The notes under the pieces are model-generated. The model made no database searches, was not told where the DNA came from, and saw only the letters and a program-made list of their open reading frames with translations. Of a stretch of DNA of 64,000 nucleotides, positions 15,731 to 24,250 are shown in pieces. This DNA comes from DASUPK01 sp963800285 (GTDB lineage: Bacteria > Actinomycetota > Thermoleophilia > Solirubrobacterales > 70-9). Made by a program: the position numbers and the translations under genes. Numbering within the stretch: the first letter of the stretch is position 1; each line of letters opens with the position of its first letter. The stretch is taken from assembly GCA_963800285.1 (NCBI GenBank), contig CAWDAL010000008.1, positions 62,001 to 126,000 of the forward strand. Reading direction: 5' to 3'.

Positions 15731-17353
15731 TTGTCTGACGCTCGCCGCAATCGGCTCACCGTGGTCGCGACGATCCTGGGCTCAACTGTCGTCTTCCTCG
15801 ACGCGACTGTGGTCAACGTCGCGCTCCCGGCGCTCAGCGACGATCTGGGAGTCGGTCTCGCCGATCAGCAGTGGGTCGTCGAGGCCTACCTGCTCGCCCT
15901 GGTCTCGCTGCTCCTGGTCGGCGGCTCGCTGGGCGACCAGTTCGGACGCCGCCGGATCTTCATCATCGGTTTGGGCCTCTTCGGGGTGACGTCGATCATG
16001 TGCGCGATCGCCCCCTCGACGGCCGTCCTGATCGGGGCCCGGGCCCTTCAGGGCTTCGCCGGCGCGCTGCTCGTGCCGGGCTCTCTCGCCATCCTCGCCG
16101 CCACGTTCGAGGGCGAAGAACGCGGTCGCGCGGTCGGGACCTGGACGGCCTGGACCGGAATCGCCACCGTCCTCGGTCCGGCCGGCGGCGGGGCGCTGGT
16201 CGAGGCGATCTCCTGGCGCGCGATCTTCTGGGTCAACGTGCCGCTGATCGCGGTCACGATGCTGATCGCCCACCGCGTCGTGCGCGAGAGCGTCAACCCG
16301 GATGCCGACCGCCACATCGACTGGCTCGGCATCCTCTTCTCGGCGGTCGGCCTGGGCGCGCCGGTCTTCGCGTTGATCCAGCAGCCCATGCACGGCTGGA
16401 GCGACCCCATGGTCTACGGCGGGCTGATCGGCGGGATCGCGATCTTCGCGCTCTTCCTCGTCTGGGAGTCGCGGTATCGCCACGCGATGCTCGATCTCAG
16501 CCTGTTCAAGGTGAGGAACTTCTCGATCACGAACCTCGAGACCCTGGTCGTGTACTCCGGGCTGATCGGGGCCTTCTTCTTCATCACCCTGTTCCTGCAG
16601 CAGACCGCGGGATACACCGCGATCGAGGCGGGCCTGGCGACCACGCCGGTCTCGCTGATCCTGTTCGTCCTCTCGCCGCGCTTCGGGAAGATCGCCACCA
16701 GCATCGGCCCGCGCGTGCCGATGTCCGTGGGGCCGATCGTGGGCGGCGTCGGGTTGCTGCTGATGATGCGCGTCGGCCCGAATCCCAGCTACGTCGCCGA
16801 CGTGCTGCCCGCGGTCGTCGTCTTCGGCCTCGGGCTTTCGGCCACCGTCGCGCCTCTGACCGCCACCGCCCTCAACTCGGTGCCCGAGCACCAGGTCGGG
16901 ATCGCCTCGGGGATCAACAACGGCGTCTCGCGGGTGGCCGGCCTCCTGGCGATCGCCGTGCTCGGTGCGCTGATCGCGGGGAGCTTCAGCTCGACGATCG
17001 ACGACAAGCTCGCGGGCACCCAGCTGTCTCCGAAGGCGCAGTCCGCTGTCGACTCGGCGAAGGACAAGGCCCTCGGAACGCCTGACACCGCCGGCCTGCC
17101 GCCAAAGGAGGCGGCGGCAGTAGCCGACGCCGGCGACGATGCCTCCGCGCATGCGTTTCACCTCGGGCTGGCGGCCGGAGGCATGCTGATGATCGTCGGA
17201 GGCGTGATCGCCGGCATCGGTCTCCGCAATCCGCGCAGGGAGACCGAGTACGAGGCGCCGGGCGCCGCGCCGGCCGGTGAGTGCGCTCATTGCCCCGACC
17301 ATCTCGAAGGGGTCGGCGACCAGGAGGGCGAGCCGGTCGCCGAGCCCGCGTAG
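15731..17353 (+). CDS. MFS drug exporter, DHA2 (14-helix) family
   Basis: A 540-residue major facilitator with 14 predicted helices, of the EmrB/QacA type that exports hydrophobic drugs in exchange for protons. Motif D1 and motif A are clear: LGSTVVFLDATVVNVALPAL in helix 1 and GGSLGDQFGRRRIFIIG after helix 2. Motif C, GPAGGGALVEAISWRAIFWVNVP, follows. The TTG start gives a short cytoplasmic N-terminus; no better start is available. The C-terminal about 40 residues are hydrophilic with CAHCPDH. No adjacent regulator gene is evident. Substrate unknown. Confidence 0.88.
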   Translation: MSDARRNRLTVVATILGSTVVFLDATVVNVALPALSDDLGVGLADQQWVVEAYLLALVSLLLVGGSLGDQFGRRRIFIIGLGLFGVTSIMCAIAPSTAVLIGARALQGFAGALLVPGSLAILAATFEGEERGRAVGTWTAWTGIATVLGPAGGGALVEAISWRAIFWVNVPLIAVTMLIAHRVVRESVNPDADRHIDWLGILFSAVGLGAPVFALIQQPMHGWSDPMVYGGLIGGIAIFALFLVWESRYRHAMLDLSLFKVRNFSITNLETLVVYSGLIGAFFFITLFLQQTAGYTAIEAGLATTPVSLILFVLSPRFGKIATSIGPRVPMSVGPIVGGVGLLLMMRVGPNPSYVADVLPAVVVFGLGLSATVAPLTATALNSVPEHQVGIASGINNGVSRVAGLLAIAVLGALIAGSFSSTIDDKLAGTQLSPKAQSAVDSAKDKALGTPDTAGLPPKEAAAVADAGDDASAHAFHLGLAAGGMLMIVGGVIAGIGLRNPRRETEYEAPGAAPAGECAHCPDHLEGVGDQEGEPVAEPA

Positions 17354-17362
17354 GCTGCGGCG

Positions 17363-17791
17363 ATGGCCGACCTTCATCCACCGGCGCGAGAGCTGATCGA
17401 GTCGAACCGGCTCGCGCACATGGTCACCCTGAATCCCGACGGCAGCCCGCAGGTGAGCTGTGTCTGGGTCGGGATGGACGGGGGCGAGATCGTCAGCGGT
17501 CACCTGCCGCGCAACCAGAAGGTCAAGAACGTCGAGCGCGACGGCCGCGTAGCCATCTCGATCGAGACGGACACGGTCGGAGACATGGGCTTGGTCGAGT
17601 ACCTGGTCGTCCGTGGGACCGCGCGCGTCCAGGAGGGCGGGGCGGCGGAGCTGCTGCAGCGGCTCGCGCACGTCTACCTGGGGCCGGACGTGAAGTTCCC
17701 GCCCATGGACGATCCCCCTGCCGGATACGTGATCCGGACCACCCCGGAGACGATCGGCGGCGTCGGTCCGTGGACCGGCAAGGGCGTTTGA
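17363..17791 (+). CDS. PPOX-class (F420/FMN split-barrel) protein
   Basis: A 142-residue split beta-barrel protein of the pyridoxamine 5'-phosphate oxidase-like group. It begins with a helix (LHPPARELIESNRLAHMVTLNPDGSPQVSCVWVG) and shows the typical KVKNVERDGRVAISIE segment, then YLVVRGTARV. In actinobacteria most proteins of this size bind F420 rather than FMN and reduce small substrates; which cofactor applies here cannot be read directly. It starts 9 bp after the MFS exporter stop, so possible co-transcription. Confidence 0.82.
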   Translation: MADLHPPARELIESNRLAHMVTLNPDGSPQVSCVWVGMDGGEIVSGHLPRNQKVKNVERDGRVAISIETDTVGDMGLVEYLVVRGTARVQEGGAAELLQRLAHVYLGPDVKFPPMDDPPAGYVIRTTPETIGGVGPWTGKGV

Positions 17792-17817
17792 GCGTTCGCT
17801 TCCTATAGTCCCGCGCC

Positions 17818-18807
17818 GTGCGCATCTTCAGCGGCATCCAGCCGACCGGGCGTAAGCACCTGGGCAACTACATCGGAGCGATCCGGCAGTACGTCGAGGG
17901 CCAGGATCGCGGCGATCCCGCGATCTACTGCATCGTCGACCTGCACGCGCTCACGGTTCCCTGGGACCCCGAGGCTCTGCGGGAGAGCGTCTACGACACC
18001 ACGGCGATCCTGCTCGCGGCCGGACTCGACCCGGAGCGCTGCGTCCTCTTCCGGCAGTCCGACGTGCGCGAGCACACCGAGCTCACCTGGTACCTGTCGG
18101 CGCTCACGGCGCACGGCGACCTCAACCGGATGACCCAGTTCAAGGACAAGTCGGCGAAACAGCGGGAGCTCGTCTCCGCCGGGCTCTTCTTCTACCCCGT
18201 GCTGATGGCGGCCGACGTCCTCGCCTACCGCGGCCAGGAGGTTCCCGTCGGACATGACCAGCTCCAGCACGTCGAGCTGATGCGCGAGATCGCTCGGCGC
18301 TTCAACGAGCGCTTCGGCGAGATCCTGGTCGTGCCGGAGGCGCGCATCCCCGAGGTCGGCGCGCGGATCATGGACCTCCAGGAGCCGACCAGCAAGATGT
18401 CGACGACCGGAGGCACCGAGGCCGGCACGGTGCTCGTCCTGGACGATCCGAAGGTCGTCACCAAGAAGATCAAGAGCGCCGTCACCGACTCCGGCTCCGA
18501 GGTGAAGCGCGGCGAAGGCAAGGAGGGGATCGCGAATCTGATCGAGATCCTGGCCGTGGCGCGCGGGAGCAGCGAAGAGGACGTCGAGAAGGAGTTCGAC
18601 GGCTCCGGCTACGGCGACTTCAAGGCCGCGGTTGCGGAGGCCGTGGTCGACTACTTGGCGCCGGTGCGCGAGCGCTACGAGAAGCTCCGGCCGGATGAAG
18701 ACGGCCTCGAGGAGGCGCTCAGCGCCGGGGCCGCGAAGGCGCGCGCGATCGCATCCGGAACGCTCGCCGAGGTTCGCTCGGCGATCGGCGTCGGTCCCTC
18801 GGGCTGA
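17818..18807 (+). CDS. trpS: Tryptophanyl-tRNA synthetase
   Basis: Class I aminoacyl-tRNA synthetase charging tRNA-Trp (329 aa, normal length). The HIGH-equivalent is in GIQPTGRKHLGNYIGA at residues 7-22, and the KMSKS-equivalent is TSKMSTTGG at about residues 194-202. Other landmarks are FRQSDVREHTELTWYLS and PVLMAADVLAYRGQEVPVGHDQLQHVEL, which forms the Trp/ATP pocket. GTG start. The C-terminal helical anticodon-binding part (ALSAGAAKARAIASGTLAEVRSAIG) is intact. No leader peptide with Trp codons is visible in the 26-bp gap upstream. Confidence 0.97.
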   Translation: MRIFSGIQPTGRKHLGNYIGAIRQYVEGQDRGDPAIYCIVDLHALTVPWDPEALRESVYDTTAILLAAGLDPERCVLFRQSDVREHTELTWYLSALTAHGDLNRMTQFKDKSAKQRELVSAGLFFYPVLMAADVLAYRGQEVPVGHDQLQHVELMREIARRFNERFGEILVVPEARIPEVGARIMDLQEPTSKMSTTGGTEAGTVLVLDDPKVVTKKIKSAVTDSGSEVKRGEGKEGIANLIEILAVARGSSEEDVEKEFDGSGYGDFKAAVAEAVVDYLAPVRERYEKLRPDEDGLEEALSAGAAKARAIASGTLAEVRSAIGVGPSG

Positions 18808-18884
18808 TCCGCTCAAGGCTCGTTCGTCCAGATCCGGAAGGGAGACCGACAAATGCCGATGGGGGATACGAGGGACCGTGCGTC

Positions 18885-19913
18885 CTTGTTAGATGGATCG
18901 ATGGGGCGGCGGCGTCGCCAGCTCACGTCGGGGGAAGGGCCAGGCGGCTCTTCTGTCTCGCATTTCTCACAGCCACAGCTCTGGCCGCCAGTGCATCCAT
19001 CTCCCTGGCCGCGGTGACGGTTGGCCAGACAGCTCCGCCGGCGTCGATAGGCGCCTGCGATGCGACCGTGACCTACGTCCAGGACTCCGTCTACAGCGGC
19101 CAAGGCTTCCAGTCCAGTACCAGCGGCGTGATCACCTCGTGGAGCACCTACGCGGGCACCACGGCGACCCAGATGAAGCTCGACGTCCTGCGCCCTGACC
19201 CACCGAGTGGTGCCGATCACTACATCCCCGAGCAGAAGGACGTCCTTCGTGACATCCCGGCCGCAAACGCTTTGGTGACCTTCACGGGAATTAGCACCTG
19301 GGGATCGCCGCCGGCAGACTTCACGTAAGCGGCGTCTACGTGCCCCCCGCGGGCGACTACTGCCTTTCCCATACTCCGCCGAGACCAGCTGCGACCGCCC
19401 AACGCAAGATCTACCGGCTACCCCGGCGCGACCCACACGGACGTCAGGGTCGCCTGCTCACCGCCATACCGAGCAGCGGGACGAAGTCTCGATGAGCACG
19501 GTCAGCTAGACTGCACCTGGTCGCCCGAACGAACACGCTGGTCGCCGCCGGCGGCGGCTCGCCGGCGACCTGGTGCGTGACGCGGACGGCACAGCCTTTC
19601 GAGGGGGGCTGGCGCGGGCGAGATCTATCACCACGTGCTCGGGGACCCCCCGATCGGGGCCGTCGCCTTCTTCAATAACGTCCAGTCCGGCGGGGTGATG
19701 AACGCATCGGCGGTCGTCGAACCCGACGCCGACGGCGACGGCTTCGGCGACGAGACGCAGGATGGCTGCCTTGGAAACGCGGCGGTTCAGGGCGCTTGTC
19801 CCGTCGCATCCGGCAGCACGCCGACCGCCAAGAAGAAGTGCAAGAAACGCAAGCATCGCAGGGCGGTCAGCGCGAAGAAGAAGTGCAAGAAGAAGCAGAA
19901 GAAGCGGAAGTAG
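18885..19913 (+). pseudogene. Decayed secreted protein gene with Lys/Cys-rich tail
   Basis: Pieces of one exported protein lie in different frames. First comes a signal peptide (LFCLAFLTATALAASASISLA) followed by VTVGQTAPPASIGACDATVTYVQ and onward to STWG near 19302. The continuation, GIAAGRLHVSGVYVPPAGDYC, is one frame over, just before a stop at 19326-19328. After a poorly coding stretch the frame returns at about 19620 with HHVLGDPPIGAVAFFNN, then VVEPDADGDGFGDETQDGC and a tail rich in KKKCKK. No start codon lies in frame with the signal peptide except a TTG at 18885. At least two frame breaks make it non-functional unless the sequence has errors. Confidence 0.65.
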
Positions 19914-19953
19914 CCCGCTCGCGCTGGCCGGGCGCCCCTCTAAGGTTCGCGCC

Positions 19954-20679
19954 GTGACCTCGGTCTCCGAGCTCGACCTCGACCTCGACGTCTTCCAGGG
20001 GCCGTTCGACCTGCTGCTCGCGGTGCTGCTGCGCGAGGAGATCTCTTTGGCCGAAGTTCCGCTGGGGGAGATCGTCGTCGCTTACGTCGATCACATGGGC
20101 GAGTCTGAGGAATCCCTCCTCGATCTCGAGTCGGTCACCGAGTTCCTCGTGCTGATTGCGGCGCTCTGCGAGCTCAAGTCGCGCCTGCTGCTGCCCACCG
20201 AGGAGGGCGATGAGGAGCTCGGGCCCCAGGAGGCCGCCGACGAGCTGCTCGCGCGGATGCTCGAGTACCGCCGCTACAGCGAGGCCGCGCGGATGCTCAC
20301 CGAGCGCCTCGAGCGCGAGGGGGGAGTCATGTACCGGTCGGCGCCGCTCCCCGCCGAGCTGCGGCGGGCCGCGCTGGAAGCGGCGACCCAGGTCTACGAG
20401 CCCGATCGGGTCGGCGTCGCTCTGGGCGACCTGCTGACGATCCCGCCGGCGCCGGACACGCGGCACATCCGGACCACCGTCACCCTGCAGCGGCGGCTCG
20501 GCGTCGTGCGGGACCTGCTTCGCTCGCGCAAGACACTCGACTTCGACGAGGCCTTCGGCAAGGAGGACCGCTTCACCCAGGCGGTGACGCTCTTCGCCCT
20601 GCTCGAGCTCTATCGCCGCGGCGAGGCGACCTGGACCCAGAAGGAGACCTTCGGCCGGATCGAGGTGCACGCGCAGTGA
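19954..20679 (+). CDS. scpA: Segregation and condensation protein ScpA
   Basis: Kleisin subunit of the bacterial SMC condensin; it bridges the SMC heads with ScpB to organise and segregate the chromosome. The 241-aa protein starts DLDLDVFQGPFDLLLAVLLREEISLAEVPLGEIV, the characteristic kleisin N-terminal helix, then SVTEFLVLIAALCELKSRLLLP. The C-terminal winged helix (FTQAVTLFALLELYRRGEATWTQKETFGRIEV) binds the SMC cap. GTG start at 19954. Its TGA overlaps the ScpB GTG. First gene of a long plus-strand run that reaches der. Confidence 0.96.
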   Translation: MTSVSELDLDLDVFQGPFDLLLAVLLREEISLAEVPLGEIVVAYVDHMGESEESLLDLESVTEFLVLIAALCELKSRLLLPTEEGDEELGPQEAADELLARMLEYRRYSEAARMLTERLEREGGVMYRSAPLPAELRRAALEAATQVYEPDRVGVALGDLLTIPPAPDTRHIRTTVTLQRRLGVVRDLLRSRKTLDFDEAFGKEDRFTQAVTLFALLELYRRGEATWTQKETFGRIEVHAQ

Positions 20680-21248
20680 GCGACGGTTTGGGACAGACGA
20701 TCGAGGCGCTGCTCTTTCTCTCGCCGGATCCGGTCTCGGCGGCCGAGTTGGCCGGGGCGATCGAGGTGGAGGAAGACGCCGTCGCCGAGGCGCTCGACCA
20801 GCTGGAGGAGCGCCTGAAGGACGATGGGCGCGGTGTGCAGCTCCGTCGCGTTGCCGGCGGCTACGCGCTCGCCGCCGTGCCCGAGGCCGAGGACGCCGCC
20901 CGCCGTCTGCTCGCCAAGCCGCGGACTCCGCCGCTCACTCAGGCGCAGGCCGAGGTGCTCGCGATCGTCGCCTACCTGCAGCCCGTATCGAGGCCGGAGG
21001 TGGCTCGGATCCGCGGGGTCTCGTCGGATTCCGCGGTCGCGAGCCTGACCGAGCGCGGCATGATCGAGGAGCGGGGGCGCACCCAGTTCGGCGCGGTCAC
21101 GTACGGGACGACTCCCCTGTTCGAGAAGCTCTTCGGCCTCGCCGGCCTCGATGCTCTGCCCGACCCGGCCCAATTCGACCCGACACCCGAGGACGAGCGC
21201 GAGCTCCGCGAGCGGCTCCTGAAGGCGGGTGAGCAGCGGGTCGAGTGA
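20676..21248 (+). CDS. scpB: Segregation and condensation protein ScpB
   Basis: Winged-helix partner of ScpA in the SMC complex (190 aa). Family features are IEALLFLSPDPVSAAELAGAIEVEEDAVAEALDQLEERL, GYALAAVPEAED, and the second winged helix LTQAQAEVLAIVAYLQPVSRPEVARIRGVSSDSAVASLTERGMIEERG. The start GTG overlaps the scpA stop, and its own TGA overlaps the next GTG, giving a tightly coupled trio. Confidence 0.96.
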   Translation: MSDGLGQTIEALLFLSPDPVSAAELAGAIEVEEDAVAEALDQLEERLKDDGRGVQLRRVAGGYALAAVPEAEDAARRLLAKPRTPPLTQAQAEVLAIVAYLQPVSRPEVARIRGVSSDSAVASLTERGMIEERGRTQFGAVTYGTTPLFEKLFGLAGLDALPDPAQFDPTPEDERELRERLLKAGEQRVE

Positions 21249-21967
21249 GGGTGCGGATCGCAGCCGCTGTGGCGCTGATGGCGGTGGCTGCCGGGGCGGT
21301 CGCCGAGGCGGCGGCTCCCGTGCTCGTCGGCAGATCGGTTCAGAAGCGGGCGATCACCGCGGTGCAGCTCGGCGATCCGGCCGGCACGCGCGTCGCCCTG
21401 GTCGTCGGGGTGATCCACGGCGACGAGCGGGCGGGCCTGCGCATCGTGGACGCGGTCAGGCGGCGGGCCGCCCACCAGAGGGACGCCCTGCAGGGGACGC
21501 AACTCTGGGCGATCCAGACGGTTAATCCCGACGGTATGAGGGCACACGCGCGCAAGAATGCCCGCGGGGTGGACCTGAACCGGAACTTCCCCTACCGATG
21601 GCGAGACGACGTCCCACACTCGAGCGGCTACTACCCCGGTCGGAGGGCGGCCTCCGAGCCGGAGACGCGCGCGGTGATGGCGTTCGTCCGGCGGATCCAG
21701 CCCGACCTGTCGATCTGGTACCACCAGCCCTGGGGCGCCGTGCTTGCCTGCCGGGGCAGACCGCCGATCGCGGCGGAGTACGCAAAGCTGGTGGGCATGC
21801 GGACGAGCTGCAGGGGCAAGGGCCTCCACGGGACGGCGATCACCTGGGAGATGCACGCCTTCCCGGGCAGCGCCGCCTTCGTCGTGGAGATGCCGCCCGG
21901 GAAGATCCGCGGCTCCTCTGCCGACCGCCAGGCGCGAGCAGCACTGACCGTCGCGGAGGGCCGCTGA
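21245..21967 (+). CDS. Secreted M14-type zinc carboxypeptidase-like protein
   Basis: A 240-residue exported protein with signal peptide (IAAAVALMAVAAGAVAEAAA). The zinc-binding HxxE of the M14 family appears in GVIHGDERAG, the substrate-binding stretch as NPDGMRAHARKNARGVDLNRNFPYRW, and the general-base Glu as FVVEMPPG near the C-terminus. This combination is typical of murein-peptide or DUF2817-like amidases in the M14 clan. Placement between scpB and a peptidoglycan amidase suggests cell-wall peptide processing, as an inference. GTG start overlaps the scpB stop by 4 bp. Confidence 0.85.
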   Translation: MRVRIAAAVALMAVAAGAVAEAAAPVLVGRSVQKRAITAVQLGDPAGTRVALVVGVIHGDERAGLRIVDAVRRRAAHQRDALQGTQLWAIQTVNPDGMRAHARKNARGVDLNRNFPYRWRDDVPHSSGYYPGRRAASEPETRAVMAFVRRIQPDLSIWYHQPWGAVLACRGRPPIAAEYAKLVGMRTSCRGKGLHGTAITWEMHAFPGSAAFVVEMPPGKIRGSSADRQARAALTVAEGR

Positions 21968-21968
21968 G

Positions 21969-22649
21969 GTGAGCCGAGTCGTCATCGCCGTGCTCGCGAT
22001 CGTCGCCACGATCGCCGTCGGGGCGGGATCGGGGGCGGGCGCCCAGCCGCCGGCGGCCAACACCTCGGCGGCGTCCAAGCCGCCGATCCACAAGAAGCTG
22101 ATCCCGTATCCGAAGAAGCGCAAGCGCGAGATGGCGGGCTACTCCAAGCGTCACTACGGGCAGCACAAGTGGCGGCTGGTCAATCCCAAGGTGATCGTCA
22201 TCCACTACGCCGTGGCGGGCAGCATCGGCTCGATCTTCAACACCTTCAAGACCGACCGCCCCGACGTCGAGTTCCACGAGCTGCCCAACGTCTGCTCGCA
22301 CTACGCCGTCGCGGCCTCCGGCGCGGTCTACAAGTTCGTCCCGCCGACGATTCGCTGCCGCCACACCGTGGGCCTCAACTGGAAGGCGATCGGCGTCGAG
22401 CACGTCGGCTTCTCCGACCAGGACATCCTCGATCGGCCGGCGCAGCTCAACGGCTCGCTGCAGTTCGTCCAGTGGCTCCGCTGCCGGTTCGGCATCTCCG
22501 TCAACAACGTGATCGGCCACAACGAGAGCCTCTCCTCGCCGTTCTACAAGGAGCTCGACCCGCGCTTCAAGGGCCAGACGCACGGCGACTGGAATCACGC
22601 CGACATGCAGGTCTACCGCTCCGACCTCACCAAGCTCGGCTCCTGCTGA
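21969..22649 (+). CDS. Secreted N-acetylmuramoyl-L-alanine amidase (Amidase_2/PGRP fold)
   Basis: A 226-residue exported enzyme. The N-terminus is a signal peptide followed by a basic Lys/Arg stretch (YPKKRKREMAGYSKRHYGQHKWRL). The catalytic domain begins KVIVIHYAVAGS (first zinc His) and includes VCSHYAVAASGAVYKFVPPTIRCRHTVGLNW, IGVEHVGFSD and IGHNESLSSPFY, consistent with the amidase_2 zinc site. It would cleave the bond between MurNAc and L-Ala in peptidoglycan. It begins 1 bp after the preceding gene, and an amidase next to an M14 peptidase implies a wall-remodelling pair. Confidence 0.87.
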   Translation: MSRVVIAVLAIVATIAVGAGSGAGAQPPAANTSAASKPPIHKKLIPYPKKRKREMAGYSKRHYGQHKWRLVNPKVIVIHYAVAGSIGSIFNTFKTDRPDVEFHELPNVCSHYAVAASGAVYKFVPPTIRCRHTVGLNWKAIGVEHVGFSDQDILDRPAQLNGSLQFVQWLRCRFGISVNNVIGHNESLSSPFYKELDPRFKGQTHGDWNHADMQVYRSDLTKLGSC

Positions 22650-22656
22650 TCCCGAA

Positions 22657-23352
22657 GTGAGGCTCGCCAAGTACCTCGCGCACGCCGGGGTCGCGTCCCG
22701 CCGCGCCGCCGAGGAGCTGATCGCCGCCGGGAAGGTCCGGGTCGGGGGCGAGGTCGTGCTCGATCCCGCCCGTGACGTGGACGAGCGCTCGGACGTGCGA
22801 GTCCACGGCGAGCCCGTTGCGCCCGAGCCGCGGGAGGTCTGGGCGGTCAACAAGCCGGCCGGAGTGGTCTCGACCGCGCGCGAGCCGGGCCGGCGGCGGG
22901 CGGTCACCGAGCTGGTCGACTCGAACCGGCGCCTCTATCCGGTCGGCCGCCTGGACGCCGACTCGACCGGATTGATCCTGCTCAGCAACGACGGGGAGCT
23001 CGCCAACAGGCTCACCCATCCGCGCTACGGGGTCCCGAAGACGTATCAAGTCCGGCTGGCCCGTCCGCCGTCGGATGCCGAGCTCGACCGGCTGCGTCAG
23101 GGCGTCCGGCTCGAGGACGGCCCCACCGCGCCCGCGGAGCTCGAGCGCCGTGGCGAGCGCGAGATCGAGGTGACGATCCGAGAGGGGCGAAAGCGGCAGG
23201 TGCGCCGCATGGCCGAGGCGGTCGGGAACGAGGTCGCGTCGCTGCGAAGGACCCGCATCGGATCCCTCGAGCTCGGCGACCTCCGCCAGGGGGAGGCGAG
23301 ACGCCTCGATGAGCGGGAGGTGGCCGCGCTCTGGGAAGATTCCGCGCCATGA
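22657..23352 (+). CDS. rluB: 23S rRNA pseudouridine synthase (RluB/RsuA family)
   Basis: A 231-residue pseudouridine synthase of the RsuA/RluB family. It has an S4 RNA-binding domain at the start (MRLAKYLAHAGVASRRAAEELIAAGKVRVGG), then the catalytic region VNKPAGVVSTARE and GRLDADSTGLILLSNDGELANRLTHPRYGVPKTYQV, in which the Asp of GRLDADSTG is the nucleophile. REGRKRQVRRM closes the core. Position after scpAB and before cmk/der matches the usual rluB neighbourhood; the two secreted hydrolases are inserted between. GTG start. Confidence 0.93.
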   Translation: MRLAKYLAHAGVASRRAAEELIAAGKVRVGGEVVLDPARDVDERSDVRVHGEPVAPEPREVWAVNKPAGVVSTAREPGRRRAVTELVDSNRRLYPVGRLDADSTGLILLSNDGELANRLTHPRYGVPKTYQVRLARPPSDAELDRLRQGVRLEDGPTAPAELERRGEREIEVTIREGRKRQVRRMAEAVGNEVASLRRTRIGSLELGDLRQGEARRLDEREVAALWEDSAP

Positions 23353-23726
23353 GCGACGAACTCCGACTGTGGGCGGTCCGTGGCGCCACCAAGGCCCGCA
23401 GCAACAACCCCGAGACCATCGTCGAGGCGACCGAGGAGCTGATGCGGGAGCTGATGTCCCGCAACGACCTCGCGATCGACCGGATGGTGAGCTGCATCTT
23501 CACTTCGACCCACGACCTGAACGCCGAGTTTCCCGCGGTGGCCGCCCGCAACCTGGGCCTCGACAGGGTCCCGTTGCTCTGCGCTCAGGAGATCGACGTG
23601 CCGAACGCGATGCGGTCGGTGATCCGCGTGCTCCTCCACTACTACGCGCCGGCCGACCACACCCCGGCGCACGCCTACCTCGGCGAGGCCCAGGAGCTTC
23701 GCTCCGACCTGAAGGCGGCGCAATAG
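23349..23726 (+). CDS. aroH: Chorismate mutase (AroH type)
   Basis: Monofunctional AroH-class chorismate mutase (125 aa), which converts chorismate to prephenate for Phe/Tyr synthesis. It begins LWAVRGATKARSNNPETIVEATEELMRELMSRNDL, with the active-site Arg in VRGATK, and has FTSTHDLNAEFPAVAAR, VPLLCAQEIDVPNAMRSVIRVLLHYY (conserved Cys, Glu and Arg) as in the Bacillus enzyme. ATG overlaps the rluB stop. It opens an aromatic amino acid set: aroH, hisC-like, aroG, tyrA, aroA. Confidence 0.95.
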   Translation: MSDELRLWAVRGATKARSNNPETIVEATEELMRELMSRNDLAIDRMVSCIFTSTHDLNAEFPAVAARNLGLDRVPLLCAQEIDVPNAMRSVIRVLLHYYAPADHTPAHAYLGEAQELRSDLKAAQ

Positions 23727-24250
23727 CCCTCGAGATCCGCGAGGCCACCCCGGAGGACACGGCGGCGATCGTCGCGGTGACGGTGGCGGGATGGCGGGCC
23801 GGGTATCGCGACATCGTCTCTCCGGAGCGGCTCGCGGACCTCCCGATCGACCGCTGGCGGCACGAGATCGGGGTCGGGCTGCGGCGCCCGGTCGATGACG
23901 CGTTCACCCGCGTGGCTGAGATCGGCGGAGAGTTCGCCGGCTACGCCTACGTCGCCGCGCCCGCGAAGGACGCCGACCTCGGCCGCAGTGTCGCCGAGCT
24001 CGGCGCGCTCTACGTGGACCCCGCGCACTGGCGCAAGGGCGCGGGAGCGGCTCTCGTGCGGGCGACCCTCGAGCGCCTCGCGACGCTGCCGTACGACGAG
24101 GTGGTGCTCTGGACCTTCGCCGAGAACGCACCCGCCGTCGCCCTCTATGAGCGCCACGGCTGGCGCCGCGATGGCGCCGAGAAGATCCATGCGCGCTCGG
24201 GGGAGCCCGCAGTCCGGTTCAGGCGACCCGTCACAATGGACGCGCAATGA
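23723..24250 (+). CDS. GNAT-family N-acetyltransferase (start codon unresolved)
   Basis: Acetyl-CoA-dependent acyltransferase of the GNAT fold, about 175 aa. The body is complete: LEIREATPEDTAAIVAVTVAGWRAGYRDIV at the N-terminus, LGALYVDPAHWRKGAGAALVRATLE (motif A, acetyl-CoA pyrophosphate loop) and ALYERHGWRRDG near the end. No ATG, GTG or TTG lies in frame between the aroH stop and the first strand; the nearest candidate is ATA at 23723, overlapping the aroH TAG. The 3' end overlaps hisC (ATGA). Target molecule unknown. Confidence 0.75.
   Translation: MALEIREATPEDTAAIVAVTVAGWRAGYRDIVSPERLADLPIDRWRHEIGVGLRRPVDDAFTRVAEIGGEFAGYAYVAAPAKDADLGRSVAELGALYVDPAHWRKGAGAALVRATLERLATLPYDEVVLWTFAENAPAVALYERHGWRRDGAEKIHARSGEPAVRFRRPVTMDAQ

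Noticed and set aside
15782..17671. Long minus-strand open frame opposite the MFS exporter and PPOX gene
   Set aside because: Low-complexity Asp/Arg-rich translation with no membrane or enzyme pattern; the plus strand is a convincing transporter.
18869..18890. Hairpin AGGGAC/GTCCTT after trpS
   Set aside because: Short stem with a G-T pair that overlaps the decayed secreted gene start; not supportable as a terminator on its own.
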